From Psychroflexus longus (GTDB lineage: Bacteria; Bacteroidota; Bacteroidia; Flavobacteriales; Flavobacteriaceae): DNA of 64,000 nt. Positions 18,030 to 27,493 of this stretch are shown here, piece after piece. The stretch lies in contig NZ_JAIQZE010000002.1 of assembly GCF_020164595.1 (NCBI RefSeq), positions 124,001-188,000 of the forward strand, written 5' to 3'. The first letter of the stretch is position 1, and every line of letters begins with the position of its first letter. A program made the position numbers and the translations under genes. The notes under the pieces are model-generated. The model ran no database searches, was not told the DNA's origin, and saw only the letters and a list, made by a program, of their open reading frames with translations.

Positions 18030-19459
18030 TGAAAGCAACAAAAAAAACAAAAATAGTTTCCACACTAGGCCCTTCAACTAGCAAAAAAGAAGTCCTGAAA
18101 GACATGCTAGATGCCGGAGTAAATATTTTTAGAATCAACTTTTCACACGCTGACCACGAAGGTGTGAAAGAACGTGTGAAAATGATTCGTGACCTTAATG
18201 AAGAGTATGGCTATAACGCTGGTATTCTTGGAGATTTACAAGGTCCTAAACTTCGTGTTGGAGTCATGAAAGATGAAGTGATCGTAGAACCGGGAGATGA
18301 AATTGTTTTTGCTACAGGAGAAGAGTTTGAAGGGACAAAAACACGTGTGTTCATGAACTACGATACTTTTCCACAAGATGTAAAAGCTGGTGAACGCATA
18401 TTACTTGACGATGGTAAACTGATTTTCGAAGTTATCAACACTGATCGTAAAAGTGAAGTCAAAACTAAAGTGGTACAAGGAGGACCTCTAAAGTCCAGGA
18501 AAGGAGTTAATCTTCCTAATACCAATATCTCATTACCTGCATTGACAGAGAAAGATGTAGAGGATGCAATTTTTGCCTGTGAACTTCAAGTGGACTGGAT
18601 TGCTTTATCTTTTGTAAGATTTGCAAGTGATCTAAAGCAACTTCAGAAAATAATTAAAAAGCATAGCGAGCATAAAATTCCTATTATATCTAAAATTGAA
18701 AAGCCTGAAGGAGTCAAGAATATAGATAAAATTATAGCTTACTGCGATGGAATAATGGTAGCCCGTGGTGACTTGGGTGTTGAGGTTCCTGCACACGAAG
18801 TTCCATTAATTCAAAAACAACTGGTCCTAAAAGCAAAGCAGGCAAGAATTCCTGTCATTATAGCTACACAAATGATGGAAACTATGATTGATAGCCTAAC
18901 GCCAACAAGAGCGGAGGTAAATGATGTTGCTAACTCTGTGATGGATGGTGCCGATGCTGTGATGCTATCTGGAGAAACTTCAGTGGGAAAATATCCAGTA
19001 CAAGTTATCCAGAAAATGGCTCAGATCCTGAAAAGTGTTGAAAATTCACCACTTATACGGGTTCCACGTGAAGCTCCACAAATTCAGACTAAACGGTATA
19101 TTACAAAATCTGTTTGTTACCACGCTGCTTTTATGGCGAATGAAATTGACGCTAGTGCAATTTGTACCTTAACAAATAGTGGGTACACTGCATTTCAAAT
19201 TTCAGCATGGAGACCAGATTCTCATATTTTAGCCTTCACCTCCAACAAAAGAATTTTAACTCAATTGAGTCTATTATGGGGAGTTCGTGCGTTTTATTAC
19301 GATAAATTTGAAAGTACAGATGTCACCATCGATGATATCAACTCTATTGCGAAAGCTATGAAATATGTTGAAAAAGGTGACTTTACCATCAACCTGGCTG
19401 CAATGCCAATTGAAGATAAGGGTATGGTGAACACTTTAAGAGTTTCAGAAATCAATTAA
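18029..19459 (+). CDS. pyk: Pyruvate kinase
   Basis: Converts PEP and ADP to pyruvate and ATP. Full-length (476 residues) with KIVSTLGPSTSKKEVLKDML at the start, the active-site signature PIISKIEKPEGVKNID containing the catalytic Lys, GIMVARGDLGVEVP, and TQMMETMIDSLTPTRAEVND. The C-terminal allosteric domain is present but the last strands are short. The start codon overlaps the stop of the IPExxxVDY gene. An 11-bp-stem terminator follows at 19480-19530. Confidence 0.96.
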   Translation: MKATKKTKIVSTLGPSTSKKEVLKDMLDAGVNIFRINFSHADHEGVKERVKMIRDLNEEYGYNAGILGDLQGPKLRVGVMKDEVIVEPGDEIVFATGEEFEGTKTRVFMNYDTFPQDVKAGERILLDDGKLIFEVINTDRKSEVKTKVVQGGPLKSRKGVNLPNTNISLPALTEKDVEDAIFACELQVDWIALSFVRFASDLKQLQKIIKKHSEHKIPIISKIEKPEGVKNIDKIIAYCDGIMVARGDLGVEVPAHEVPLIQKQLVLKAKQARIPVIIATQMMETMIDSLTPTRAEVNDVANSVMDGADAVMLSGETSVGKYPVQVIQKMAQILKSVENSPLIRVPREAPQIQTKRYITKSVCYHAAFMANEIDASAICTLTNSGYTAFQISAWRPDSHILAFTSNKRILTQLSLLWGVRAFYYDKFESTDVTIDDINSIAKAMKYVEKGDFTINLAAMPIEDKGMVNTLRVSEIN

Positions 19460-19479
19460 TTTTTAAAGCCATAGGATAC

Positions 19480-19530
19480 AGCCCTGAAAATGTAAATTGC
19501 TTTTAAACAAGTTACTTTTCAGGGCTTTTT
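19480..19530 (+). terminator. Intrinsic terminator after pyk
   Basis: AGCCCTGAAAA (19480-19490) and TTTTCAGGGCT (19516-19526) form an 11-bp stem followed by TTTT. The 25-base loop can add a few more pairs (GTAA/TTAC). Lies 20 bases after the pyk stop. Confidence 0.75.
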
Positions 19531-19704
19531 ATGCCTAAAAAATTGAAGTCTTCTCTAACTTATGGGGCTATACACTATATCCTTCTGAAGGAACTTTTTA
19601 AGCAACTGAGGAATCTTACACCTAATGTATCAAAAAAAAACTCTTGTTACTGCATTTCCCTAGAGATGATAAACAACTTGAAGAATCTCAAAATTTTAGA
19701 TTTA

Positions 19705-20376
19705 TCAACTCTTACCCGCCAATACGATGACAAATTCCCCTTTTGGTTTTTTCTCTTCAAAATGGGCTATGACTTCTGTCAACGAACCACGAATGGTTTC
19801 TTCATAGAGTTTTGAAATCTCCCTGGAAATTGAAACTTGTCGATCAGCTCCAAAATGTTCGATCAATTGTTGAAGCGTTTTTGGTATTTTATAAGGAGAT
19901 TCATAAAAAATAATCGTTCTATCTTCTTCAGCAAGGGCTTTTAAACGTTTTTGTCTGCCCTTTTTGGCTGGCAAAAAACCTTCAAACACAAACTTATCAT
20001 TCGGTAATCCACTATTGACCAGAGCAGGAACGAAAGCTGTTGCTCCAGGCAGACATTCAATCTTGATGTCCTGAGCAACACAAGCTCTAACAAGTAAAAA
20101 TCCAGGATCAGAAATACCTGGAGTGCCCGCATCGGTTATAATTGCCATTTCCCGACCGTTTTTAATTTGCTTCACGACAGAATCTGTCATCCCGTGTTCA
20201 TTATGCATGTGGTAGCTTTGCATAGGCGTTTCAATGCCGTAATGTTTGAGCAAAATACCACTGACGCGAGTATCTTCAGCAAGGATAACATCAACAGATT
20301 TTAGGACCTCAACAGCTCTATAAGTCATGTCTGCAAGGTTGCCAATGGGTGTTGGCACCAAAATTAATTTTGACAT
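19705..20376 (-). CDS. rsmI: 16S rRNA 2'-O-ribose C1402 methyltransferase
   Basis: Methylates the ribose of C1402 in the decoding centre with SAM. The tetrapyrrole-methylase fold is clear: KLILVPTPIGNLADMTYRAV at the start, ILAEDTRVSGILLKHY, ITDAGTPGISDPGFLLV and VFEGFLPAKKGRQKRLKAL are RsmI signatures. 223 residues is the normal core length, without the C-terminal extension of E. coli RsmI. Two bases separate it from the hypothetical gene upstream, so they share a transcript. Confidence 0.94.
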   Translation of the reverse strand: MSKLILVPTPIGNLADMTYRAVEVLKSVDVILAEDTRVSGILLKHYGIETPMQSYHMHNEHGMTDSVVKQIKNGREMAIITDAGTPGISDPGFLLVRACVAQDIKIECLPGATAFVPALVNSGLPNDKFVFEGFLPAKKGRQKRLKALAEEDRTIIFYESPYKIPKTLQQLIEHFGADRQVSISREISKLYEETIRGSLTEVIAHFEEKKPKGEFVIVLAGKS

Positions 20377-20378
20377 GC

Positions 20379-21335
20379 TTACTCGAATTTGCGTTCTACA
20401 ATCTCCATAAACCTGGCTTCCGTTGCTTCTTTACCTGCCCAGTGATTATAATCGGGTTTCACTTGGTTTTGAATAAAAGATTCAACTTCAGAAAAAGAAG
20501 ACATGGTATTGAGTTGAGAAAGTACGCGGTTGTAATCGTCTGTACTCCCTCCAAATAAATGATTTGTAAATGCAATTCTATCGTTAAGTCCTATTTTTAT
20601 GCCTTTCTTCAATTTGTCATTTAGAGACCGCTTTTCGGAATGGCTAGAATTTAGGTTGGATGTAATTTCTTCAGGTTCCGGCGGCGTAGATTTTGGTTCT
20701 TCTTTAGGGACTTCTGGATCTTTCTTCGGGTATTCCTGTTTTGAAGGATCGGAAGTCGTTTGCTCTTCAGGTTTTGGTTCAAAATCGGGCAAATCGTCAA
20801 AATGAACCCCGTAATTATTGAAGTCGTCTTCGGTGGGATAAAGTTTATTTGAAGTTGGTTTATCCTCTTCAGCCTCAGAATCCGGTGACTGTTGATCTTC
20901 TTCTGAACTTGTCTTATCTCTTTTTGACTGGTTTGTTTCAGAACTAAATTTCGAACTTCCAGTAAGTTTTTGGAATTCTGCTAAAAGCAAATCTACTTGC
21001 TCAGATTCTGCAGGCATTTGTGAAACAATGTCCTTGATTTTTTCAGTATTGGGTTCTGATATAGGATCAGGATTGTAATCCATCCCATCGGGTGACTTGT
21101 AATGACCACTTTCCTCATCAATATCGCTAAATTGCTGTTCAAAAGCTTCTTTAAATTCAGTTTTAGAAACTTCAGATTTCAAACCACCAAAATGCAATTC
21201 AGCAAACGCCAAAATGCTCAACTTTTCATAAAGAATACCTGTTTCTTTTTTCAATTGATGGATGTCTGCTCTATTCTTTAATTTTAGAATTCGCTCTGCC
21301 AGACTTATCAGCTCATCCTCTAAAACTCTCTTCAT
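20379..21335 (-). CDS. Conserved hypothetical protein upstream of rsmI
   Basis: A 318-residue soluble protein I cannot assign. Residues 1-75 are helical with charged repeats; about 80-235 are low-complexity and acidic, rich in Glu, Ser, Pro and Asp (probably disordered). The C-terminal ~80 residues (KKGIKIGLNDRIAFTNHLFG to the end) look like a compact conserved helical domain. No signal peptide or membrane segment. This layout, two ordered ends and a disordered linker, suggests an adaptor. It is coupled to rsmI and divergent from tdk. Function unknown. Confidence 0.75.
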   Translation of the reverse strand: MKRVLEDELISLAERILKLKNRADIHQLKKETGILYEKLSILAFAELHFGGLKSEVSKTEFKEAFEQQFSDIDEESGHYKSPDGMDYNPDPISEPNTEKIKDIVSQMPAESEQVDLLLAEFQKLTGSSKFSSETNQSKRDKTSSEEDQQSPDSEAEEDKPTSNKLYPTEDDFNNYGVHFDDLPDFEPKPEEQTTSDPSKQEYPKKDPEVPKEEPKSTPPEPEEITSNLNSSHSEKRSLNDKLKKGIKIGLNDRIAFTNHLFGGSTDDYNRVLSQLNTMSSFSEVESFIQNQVKPDYNHWAGKEATEARFMEIVERKFE

Positions 21336-21435
21336 AACATTTGTGATTTTCTTTTTTAAAGGCCCTATATTTTTTGCTAATTTTAGCCTTGATTATTTGT
21401 AGTGAAAACTATTTATTAACGCCCTAAATTACAAA

Positions 21436-22077
21436 ATGTTTCTCGAAAACACTGTTAATCATAAAGAGCAATTTGGCTGGATCGAAGTGATCTGCGGAAG
21501 TATGTTTTCTGGAAAAACGGAAGAATTGATCCGAAGGCTTAAGCGCGCAAAATTTGCTAAACAAAAAGTTGAAATCTTTAAACCTCAAATAGATAGAAGA
21601 TATCACGACGAAGAAGTGGTTTCTCATGACGAAAACTCCATTCGGTCCACACCAGTTCCTGCAGCTGCCAACATCAGGCTGCTTGCAGACAGTTGCGATG
21701 TGGTAGGCATTGATGAAGCTCAATTTTTTGATGATGAAATCATATCGGTTTGCAACGACCTGGCCAATAGAGGTGTGAGGGTAATTGTTGCTGGATTGGA
21801 TATGGATTTTAAAGGAAATCCCTTTGGACCCATGCCCAATTTGATGGCTACCGCAGAATATGTGACTAAAGTCCACGCCGTTTGTACTCGAACCGGGAAT
21901 CTGGCGCAATACAGTTTCAGAAAATCTACCAAAGAGGACCTGGTTTTATTGGGTGAAACTGATGAGTACGAACCCTTGAGCAGAGCTGCTTACTTCAAGG
22001 CTATGCTTAAGGAAAAAATAAAGCATATCGACGTTGAAGATCCTGAAGAATTGACCCAACAAAAAAAAGCTGAATAA
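21436..22077 (+). CDS. tdk: Thymidine kinase (type II)
   Basis: Phosphorylates thymidine to dTMP for salvage. P-loop GSMFSGKT at residues 21-28, Walker-B-like DEAQFFDDE near 93, and [16 protein letters not shown] are diagnostic of the TK1-like family; the lasso region [16 protein letters not shown] has one Cys where many homologues have a zinc-binding pair. 213 residues fits. The stop TAATG overlaps the alr start, so tdk and alr are coupled. Confidence 0.95.
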   Translation: MFLENTVNHKEQFGWIEVICGSMFSGKTEELIRRLKRAKFAKQKVEIFKPQIDRRYHDEEVVSHDENSIRSTPVPAAANIRLLADSCDVVGIDEAQFFDDEIISVCNDLANRGVRVIVAGLDMDFKGNPFGPMPNLMATAEYVTKVHAVCTRTGNLAQYSFRKSTKEDLVLLGETDEYEPLSRAAYFKAMLKEKIKHIDVEDPEELTQQKKAE

Positions 22078-23180
22078 TGTCCAAAGTTCTAGAAACCCGC
22101 CTGGAAATTGACCTCAAGGCTTTGGAGTACAATTTCAATTTTCTGAAAAGTAATCTGAGTCCAAAGACCAAAATGATGGGAGTCGTAAAGGCTTTCGCTT
22201 ATGGAACGGATTCTATAATTATTGGAAAACAGTTGGTAAAACTGGGTGCAGAACATTTGGCTGTCGCCTACATTGAAGAAGGTGTTCGATTGAGAGAAGC
22301 TGGAGTTCAGGTGCCTATTTTGGTGTTTTATCCTCAACTCGAGGAAATTCATAATTTAATTGATTATCAACTGACTCCAAGTGTTTATACACATCGCTTT
22401 TTGGAAGGACTTTGTAAAGAATTACCTCATCATGAAGTAAATGAGATCGGAATTCATTTAAAAATTAACACGGGATTGAATCGGTTAGGATTTGAATTAA
22501 CTGAATTGGATTCAATCTTGAACCATTTAGAGGTGGAGCCTAAAATTAAAGTTGCAGGAGTTTTTTCGCACCTGGCAGCCTCAGGAAATACAAATGAAAT
22601 TGAATTTACCAAAGCTCAGATTAATAAATTTACAGAAGCCAAAACTTTTTTTGAAACTCATTTAGAATATAATTTCCTTTGTCACATCTGTAATTCCAGT
22701 GGGATTCTGAATTTTCCAGAAGCTGAATTTGACATGGTTCGTGCTGGCATTGCTTTATACGGCTATGGCAATAACCCAACTGAACACAAACTATTAAAAG
22801 CTGTAGCCAGTTTAAAAACGGTGATCGCTCAATTAAGAACTATTGAAAAAGGGGAAAGCGTAGGTTATGAAAGAAAGTTTAAAGCAGAACACACCACCAA
22901 AATCGCTACACTACCTCTGGGCTATGCCGATGGAATTTCCAGAATTTTTGGAAATGGCAAAGCCCGTGTTCTGGTCAATGGAAAAAAAGCACCAATTATA
23001 GGCAACGTGTGTATGGATACCTTGATGGTAGACGTGACAGGCATAGACTGTAAAGAAGGCGATGAAGTAGAAGTTTTTGGCAAAAACAACACAGTGATTG
23101 ATTTTGATATAGAACAACAAACCATCCCCTACGAAGTGATTACCAGAATTTCTCAACGGGTGACGAGGGTGTTGGTTTAA
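22077..23180 (+). CDS. alr: Alanine racemase
   Basis: PLP enzyme that makes D-alanine for peptidoglycan. Lys38 in GVVKAFAYGTDS is the PLP Schiff-base residue; ESVGYERKFKAEH carries the second catalytic Tyr; LPLGYADGISRIFG and GNVCMDTLMVDVT complete the C-terminal domain. 367 residues is the normal stand-alone length; it is not fused to MurF. Overlaps tdk by one base at the 5' side; a 170-base gap separates it from uvrC. Confidence 0.95.
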   Translation: MSKVLETRLEIDLKALEYNFNFLKSNLSPKTKMMGVVKAFAYGTDSIIIGKQLVKLGAEHLAVAYIEEGVRLREAGVQVPILVFYPQLEEIHNLIDYQLTPSVYTHRFLEGLCKELPHHEVNEIGIHLKINTGLNRLGFELTELDSILNHLEVEPKIKVAGVFSHLAASGNTNEIEFTKAQINKFTEAKTFFETHLEYNFLCHICNSSGILNFPEAEFDMVRAGIALYGYGNNPTEHKLLKAVASLKTVIAQLRTIEKGESVGYERKFKAEHTTKIATLPLGYADGISRIFGNGKARVLVNGKKAPIIGNVCMDTLMVDVTGIDCKEGDEVEVFGKNNTVIDFDIEQQTIPYEVITRISQRVTRVLV

Positions 23181-23327
23181 AATTTCAAATCTGGTATTTC
23201 AAGATCAATTATTCACACACTAACCTGGGAGTCCGCGTCGATTAGGTTATTTCAGTTTCAGAAATTATAGATTATGAAGTTAGTCATTTCATTCTGCTAA
23301 ATTTTCTCTTACTTCAAGCATATCGAT

Positions 23328-23335
23328 TAACTTTG
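23328..23335 (+). promoter_or_regulatory. Promoter -7 element of uvrC
   Basis: TAACTTTG matches TAnnTTTG, 15 bases before the uvrC ATG, so the leader would be only a few bases. No clear -33 element. Confidence 0.4.
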
Positions 23336-23350
23336 TAGTGAGATCAATTT

Positions 23351-25156
23351 ATGGAAACTACAGAACTAGATATACAAGTAAAAACCCTCCCAGAACAACC
23401 TGGGGTTTATCAATATTATGATAAAGACGACAGGATTTTATATGTAGGCAAGGCCAAGAATTTAAAGAAAAGGGTTTCTTCGTACTTCAACAGAGAGCAC
23501 GATAGTCATCGTATTGGCGTGATGGTGAAGAAGATCAAAAACATCAAACACATCGTTGTGGATTCTGAGATGGATGCCCTGTTGCTGGAAAATAACCTCA
23601 TCAAAAAACTGCAGCCGCGATTCAACATTATGTTGAGGGACGACAAGACGTATCCCTGGTTGTGCATCAAGAACGAACGATTCCCCCGGGTTTTTCTTAC
23701 CCGACAAGTCATCAAAGACGGAAGCGAATATTATGGACCTTATCCAAGTATACGAACTGTAAAAACACTTATGGGTTTGATCAAAGGTCTTTATCAACTC
23801 AGAACCTGTAATTACGATTTATCAAAAACTAAAATTGAGCAAGGTAAATATAAAGTTTGCCTGGAATACCACCTTGGCAATTGCAAAGGTCCTTGCGAAG
23901 ACCTTCAGGACGAAGAAGAATACCTTCAACAAATTCAAGCGATACGGAATATCGTCAAAGGAAACTTAAAAGATTCGCTTAAAGACTTTAGAGACCAAAT
24001 GAGCAATTTGGCTGAGGAGATGAGGTTTGAGGAAGCAGAAAAAGTAAAGCGTAAAATCACTACTCTAGAAAAGTACCAGTCTAAATCTACTGTAGTCAAT
24101 CCAAAGATTAGCAATGTAGATGTCTTTTCGGTTGTGAGTGATGAAGGTTATGGCTATGTCAATTTTATGCAACTTTCTCACGGAGCGATTATTCGTTCGC
24201 ATACCATTGAAATGAAGAAAAAACTGGATGAAAGCGATTTGGAATTATTAGAACTTGGCATCACGGAAATAAGACAACGCTTCGAGTCCAAATCTCCAGA
24301 AATCTATGTTCCCTTTGAAGTAGAAGCAGGAGAAAACGTAAGAGTTACAGTTCCAAAACTAGGAGATAAAAAGGCGATTGTAGACCTTTCTACACGAAAT
24401 GCCAAGTACTTCCGCATGGAACGCTTCAAGCAAATGAAAATTGTAGACCCCGACCGGCATACCAATCGCCTCATGGCTCAAATGAAGGAGGACTTGCGAC
24501 TCAACGAAGAACCTAGACATATCGAGTGTTTTGACAATTCAAACATCCAAGGTTCCAATCCAGTTGCGGCTTGTGTGGTTTTCAAAAACGGCAAACCTAG
24601 TAAGAAAGACTATAGAAAATTCAATATCAAAACCGTCGAAGGGCCCGATGATTTTGCCTCCATGGAAGAAGTCGTTTATAGACGGTATAGGCGTTTGCTG
24701 GAAGAAGATGAACCCCTACCGCAACTCGTCATTGTAGATGGTGGCAAAGGGCAATTGTCCTCTGGCGTTACAGCTTTGGAACGCCTTGGCTTAAGAGGTA
24801 AGGTACCAATTATTGGCATTGCCAAACGACTCGAAGAGTTGTTTTATCCTGGCGATCAGTATCCATTGTATTTGGATAAAAAAACAGAAACTTTGAAGAT
24901 CATTCAACAGTTGAGGAACGAAGCTCACAGGTTTGGCATTACATTTCACAGAAATAAAAGGAGTAAAAGTGCAATTGGTACAGAACTGGAAGAAATTGCA
25001 GGAATTGGAGAAAAAACATCCATAGAATTGCTTCAACATTTCAGATCTATAACAAAAGTGAAAAAAGCGAGTTTAAAAGAACTAGAAGATGTTATTGGAA
25101 TCTCTAAGGCTAATCTTGTTTATAAATTTTACCACAACGATCAAAATGAAACTTAA
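23351..25156 (+). CDS. uvrC: Excinuclease ABC subunit C
   Basis: Makes the dual incisions in nucleotide excision repair with UvrAB. Order of domains: GIY-YIG nuclease at the start (PGVYQYYDKDDRILYVGKAK), a UVR motif near residue 215 (EEMRFEEAEKVKRKI), the RNase-H-like 5'-incision domain (ECFDNSNIQGSNPVAACVVF, VIVDGGKGQLSSGV) and a C-terminal helix-hairpin-helix (EEIAGIGEKTSIELLQHF). 601 residues is full length. Its last 11 bases overlap the start of the patatin gene. Confidence 0.96.
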   Translation: METTELDIQVKTLPEQPGVYQYYDKDDRILYVGKAKNLKKRVSSYFNREHDSHRIGVMVKKIKNIKHIVVDSEMDALLLENNLIKKLQPRFNIMLRDDKTYPWLCIKNERFPRVFLTRQVIKDGSEYYGPYPSIRTVKTLMGLIKGLYQLRTCNYDLSKTKIEQGKYKVCLEYHLGNCKGPCEDLQDEEEYLQQIQAIRNIVKGNLKDSLKDFRDQMSNLAEEMRFEEAEKVKRKITTLEKYQSKSTVVNPKISNVDVFSVVSDEGYGYVNFMQLSHGAIIRSHTIEMKKKLDESDLELLELGITEIRQRFESKSPEIYVPFEVEAGENVRVTVPKLGDKKAIVDLSTRNAKYFRMERFKQMKIVDPDRHTNRLMAQMKEDLRLNEEPRHIECFDNSNIQGSNPVAACVVFKNGKPSKKDYRKFNIKTVEGPDDFASMEEVVYRRYRRLLEEDEPLPQLVIVDGGKGQLSSGVTALERLGLRGKVPIIGIAKRLEELFYPGDQYPLYLDKKTETLKIIQQLRNEAHRFGITFHRNKRSKSAIGTELEEIAGIGEKTSIELLQHFRSITKVKKASLKELEDVIGISKANLVYKFYHNDQNET

Positions 25157-27389
25157 CATTTTACTACTGCTTTTTCCTGTATTCATTTGGAGTCAGAATT
25201 TGGATCTAAACAGACTTGACAGTCTCAAAAAGTCTGGAAAAGATATCAAAGTAGGCTTGGTATTAAGTGGGGGTGGGGCTAAAGGTCTAGCTCATATAGG
25301 GGTTTTAAAGGTTATTGAAGAAGCTGGAATAAAAATAGATTATATTGGCGGGACAAGTATGGGAGCTATTGTTGGCGGACTTTACGCATCAGGATACACA
25401 ACGCATCAGCTGGACTCAATTTTTAAGGAGACAGAATTTAGCGCTTTGATTCAAGATAACTTACCTCGTAAATCTAAAAGTTTTAATGAAAGAAATGACT
25501 CGGAACGTTATGTCCTCAAACTTCCTTTTGACGATTTCAAAATTAATTTTCCATCAGGATTATCCAGAGGGCAAAATATTTACAACCTCTATGCTCAGCT
25601 CTTATCTCATGTGAAACAAGACGATTTTTCTCAGCTTCCTATTCCTTTTTTATGCGTAGCTACCAATGTAGAAACTGGAGAACAAGTCGTTATGGAACAG
25701 GGTGATCTCGCAACTTCACTTTCTGCCAGTGGCGCTATCCCAACATTGTTTAGTCCTGTTTATATCGATGGCGCTATGCTAACAGACGGTGGTGTACTCA
25801 ACAATTTCCCTGTAGAAGAAATTCGAGCTAAAGGAATGGATATCATTATAGGAGTAGATGTCCAGGATGACTTAAGAAAAAGAGAGAATTTGAAAAGTGG
25901 ATTTGAAATTTTGGCTCAAGTAAATAATTTCAGAACAATTAGAGCCGCTGAAGAAAAAAGCCTAAAAACTGACATCTATATCAAGCCAGATATCAAAAAA
26001 TTTACAGTGCTATCTTTTGATGAGGGAGAAAAAATAATTGAGAATGGAGAAATCGCAGCAACAGAAAAATTTGAGTCTCTCAAGAATGTCGCTGATGCTC
26101 AAAACAGAAAAACATACCGCCCCTCTGTAAACGTAAAGGACAGTATTTCTATTGGCAATATTGATATCGTAGGAAATGAAACTTTTCCAAGAAATTATAT
26201 CCGGGGTAAACTAAAAATTGAATCTTTTGAAGAAACTAGTTTCAAGGAATTAAATGCGGGGCTCAACAATTTATCCGCTACAGGAAGCTTCGAAAAAATC
26301 AATTACTCACTCACCGATAATGATGGCTACAAAGACTTAACCTTACAAATTTACGAGAGTGATCAAAATACCCAATTAAAGTTCGGTGTTCATTATGATC
26401 AGCTATACAAAACAAGTTTTTTGGCAAATCTAACGCAGAAGAGCTTGTTTTTCACCAACGATGTTGCTTCCCTAGATTTGATTATTGGAGATAACCTTAG
26501 GTATAATTTTAACTACTATATAGATAAGGGCCGCTACTGGAGTATTGGAGTTTCCTCAAGATTCAATCAATTTGAAGATGATGTCAATTTTGAGTTTATA
26601 CAACAAAATATAGGCTCTCAAAATCCTTTGAATTTGAATCAAGTGAGGTTAAAAAATGATGACTTTACCAATCAGATTTTTGCTGAAACCTTCCTGACCA
26701 AGGATTTTAAATTCGGATTAGGTGCGGAATATAAATTTTTGGAGGCCACCACTGAAACATTCATTGAAGACCCTGTAATGAACGAAACTGAAACTATTAT
26801 TGAAAAAAATAACCTGTTCAGCACCTATGGATATGTAAAAGTAGATACTATGGATGATAAGTTTTATCCTCGCTCCGGCCATTTCTTTTCTGGACAGTTA
26901 AACATCTATTTCCCGCTTTTTGACGATTATTCTGAATTTGCCATTGCAAAAGGAGAAGCTGCTTACGCCCATCCTATTTCCAATAGGCTTTCTGCTTTTA
27001 TCAGCTCAGAATTGGGATTTAGAACAGGAAATGAAGATCTGGCTGGGCTTAATTTTTTCTTAGGCGGATTTGGAAATCAAACCATCAATAATTTCTCCCA
27101 TTTCTTGGGTTACGATTTTTTCACGCTTTCAGCCAACTCTTATATTAAAGGTGTATTGCAACTCGATTATAATTTTTATAAAAAAAATCACCTTATTTTT
27201 ACCGCCAATTATGCCAACGTTGAAGACGATTTACTCTCCAATGGAAACTGGCTCAGCACACCAGACTTTTCTGGTTACGGAGTTGGAATTGGCTCTCAAA
27301 CCATACTTGGCCCGGTAGATTTAAAATACTCATACTCTCCAGAAACCAACGATAGCATTTGGTTTATAAGTATTGGTTACTGGTTTTGA
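25146..27389 (+). CDS. Patatin-like phospholipase fused to BamA-type barrel (type Vd-like)
   Basis: A predicted outer-membrane lipase. Signal peptide MKLNILLLLFPVFIWSQ, then a patatin domain with the oxyanion loop GGGAKGLAHIGVL, nucleophile Ser71 in GGTSMGAIVGG and Asp214 in DGGVLNNFPVEEI. A POTRA-like segment follows (SIGNIDIVGNETFPRNYIRG), then about 370 residues of alternating strands ending SIWFISIGYWF, an outer-membrane C-terminal signal. This is the layout of PlpD-type (type Vd) autotransporters. I use the ATG at 25146: it gives the signal peptide, and the in-frame extension to 25089 lies inside uvrC. Whether the lipase domain reaches the surface is untested. Confidence 0.88.
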   Translation: MKLNILLLLFPVFIWSQNLDLNRLDSLKKSGKDIKVGLVLSGGGAKGLAHIGVLKVIEEAGIKIDYIGGTSMGAIVGGLYASGYTTHQLDSIFKETEFSALIQDNLPRKSKSFNERNDSERYVLKLPFDDFKINFPSGLSRGQNIYNLYAQLLSHVKQDDFSQLPIPFLCVATNVETGEQVVMEQGDLATSLSASGAIPTLFSPVYIDGAMLTDGGVLNNFPVEEIRAKGMDIIIGVDVQDDLRKRENLKSGFEILAQVNNFRTIRAAEEKSLKTDIYIKPDIKKFTVLSFDEGEKIIENGEIAATEKFESLKNVADAQNRKTYRPSVNVKDSISIGNIDIVGNETFPRNYIRGKLKIESFEETSFKELNAGLNNLSATGSFEKINYSLTDNDGYKDLTLQIYESDQNTQLKFGVHYDQLYKTSFLANLTQKSLFFTNDVASLDLIIGDNLRYNFNYYIDKGRYWSIGVSSRFNQFEDDVNFEFIQQNIGSQNPLNLNQVRLKNDDFTNQIFAETFLTKDFKFGLGAEYKFLEATTETFIEDPVMNETETIIEKNNLFSTYGYVKVDTMDDKFYPRSGHFFSGQLNIYFPLFDDYSEFAIAKGEAAYAHPISNRLSAFISSELGFRTGNEDLAGLNFFLGGFGNQTINNFSHFLGYDFFTLSANSYIKGVLQLDYNFYKKNHLIFTANYANVEDDLLSNGNWLSTPDFSGYGVGIGSQTILGPVDLKYSYSPETNDSIWFISIGYWF

Positions 27390-27493
27390 TGTGAGGTTGA
27401 AAATTTAAACTCCTATAACAATTGTTTAGATATTTATTCTAAATATTTCAGTTTACATCAATTTTCACGATATTTGATTAAATCGTAAAAATT

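Noticed and set aside
19531-19815. 94-codon plus-strand frame between pyk and rsmI
   Set aside because: It begins in the pyk terminator T run and ends over the rsmI 3' end; composition is not protein-like.
21424-21909. 161-codon minus-strand frame over tdk
   Set aside because: Antisense shadow; tdk is unambiguous.
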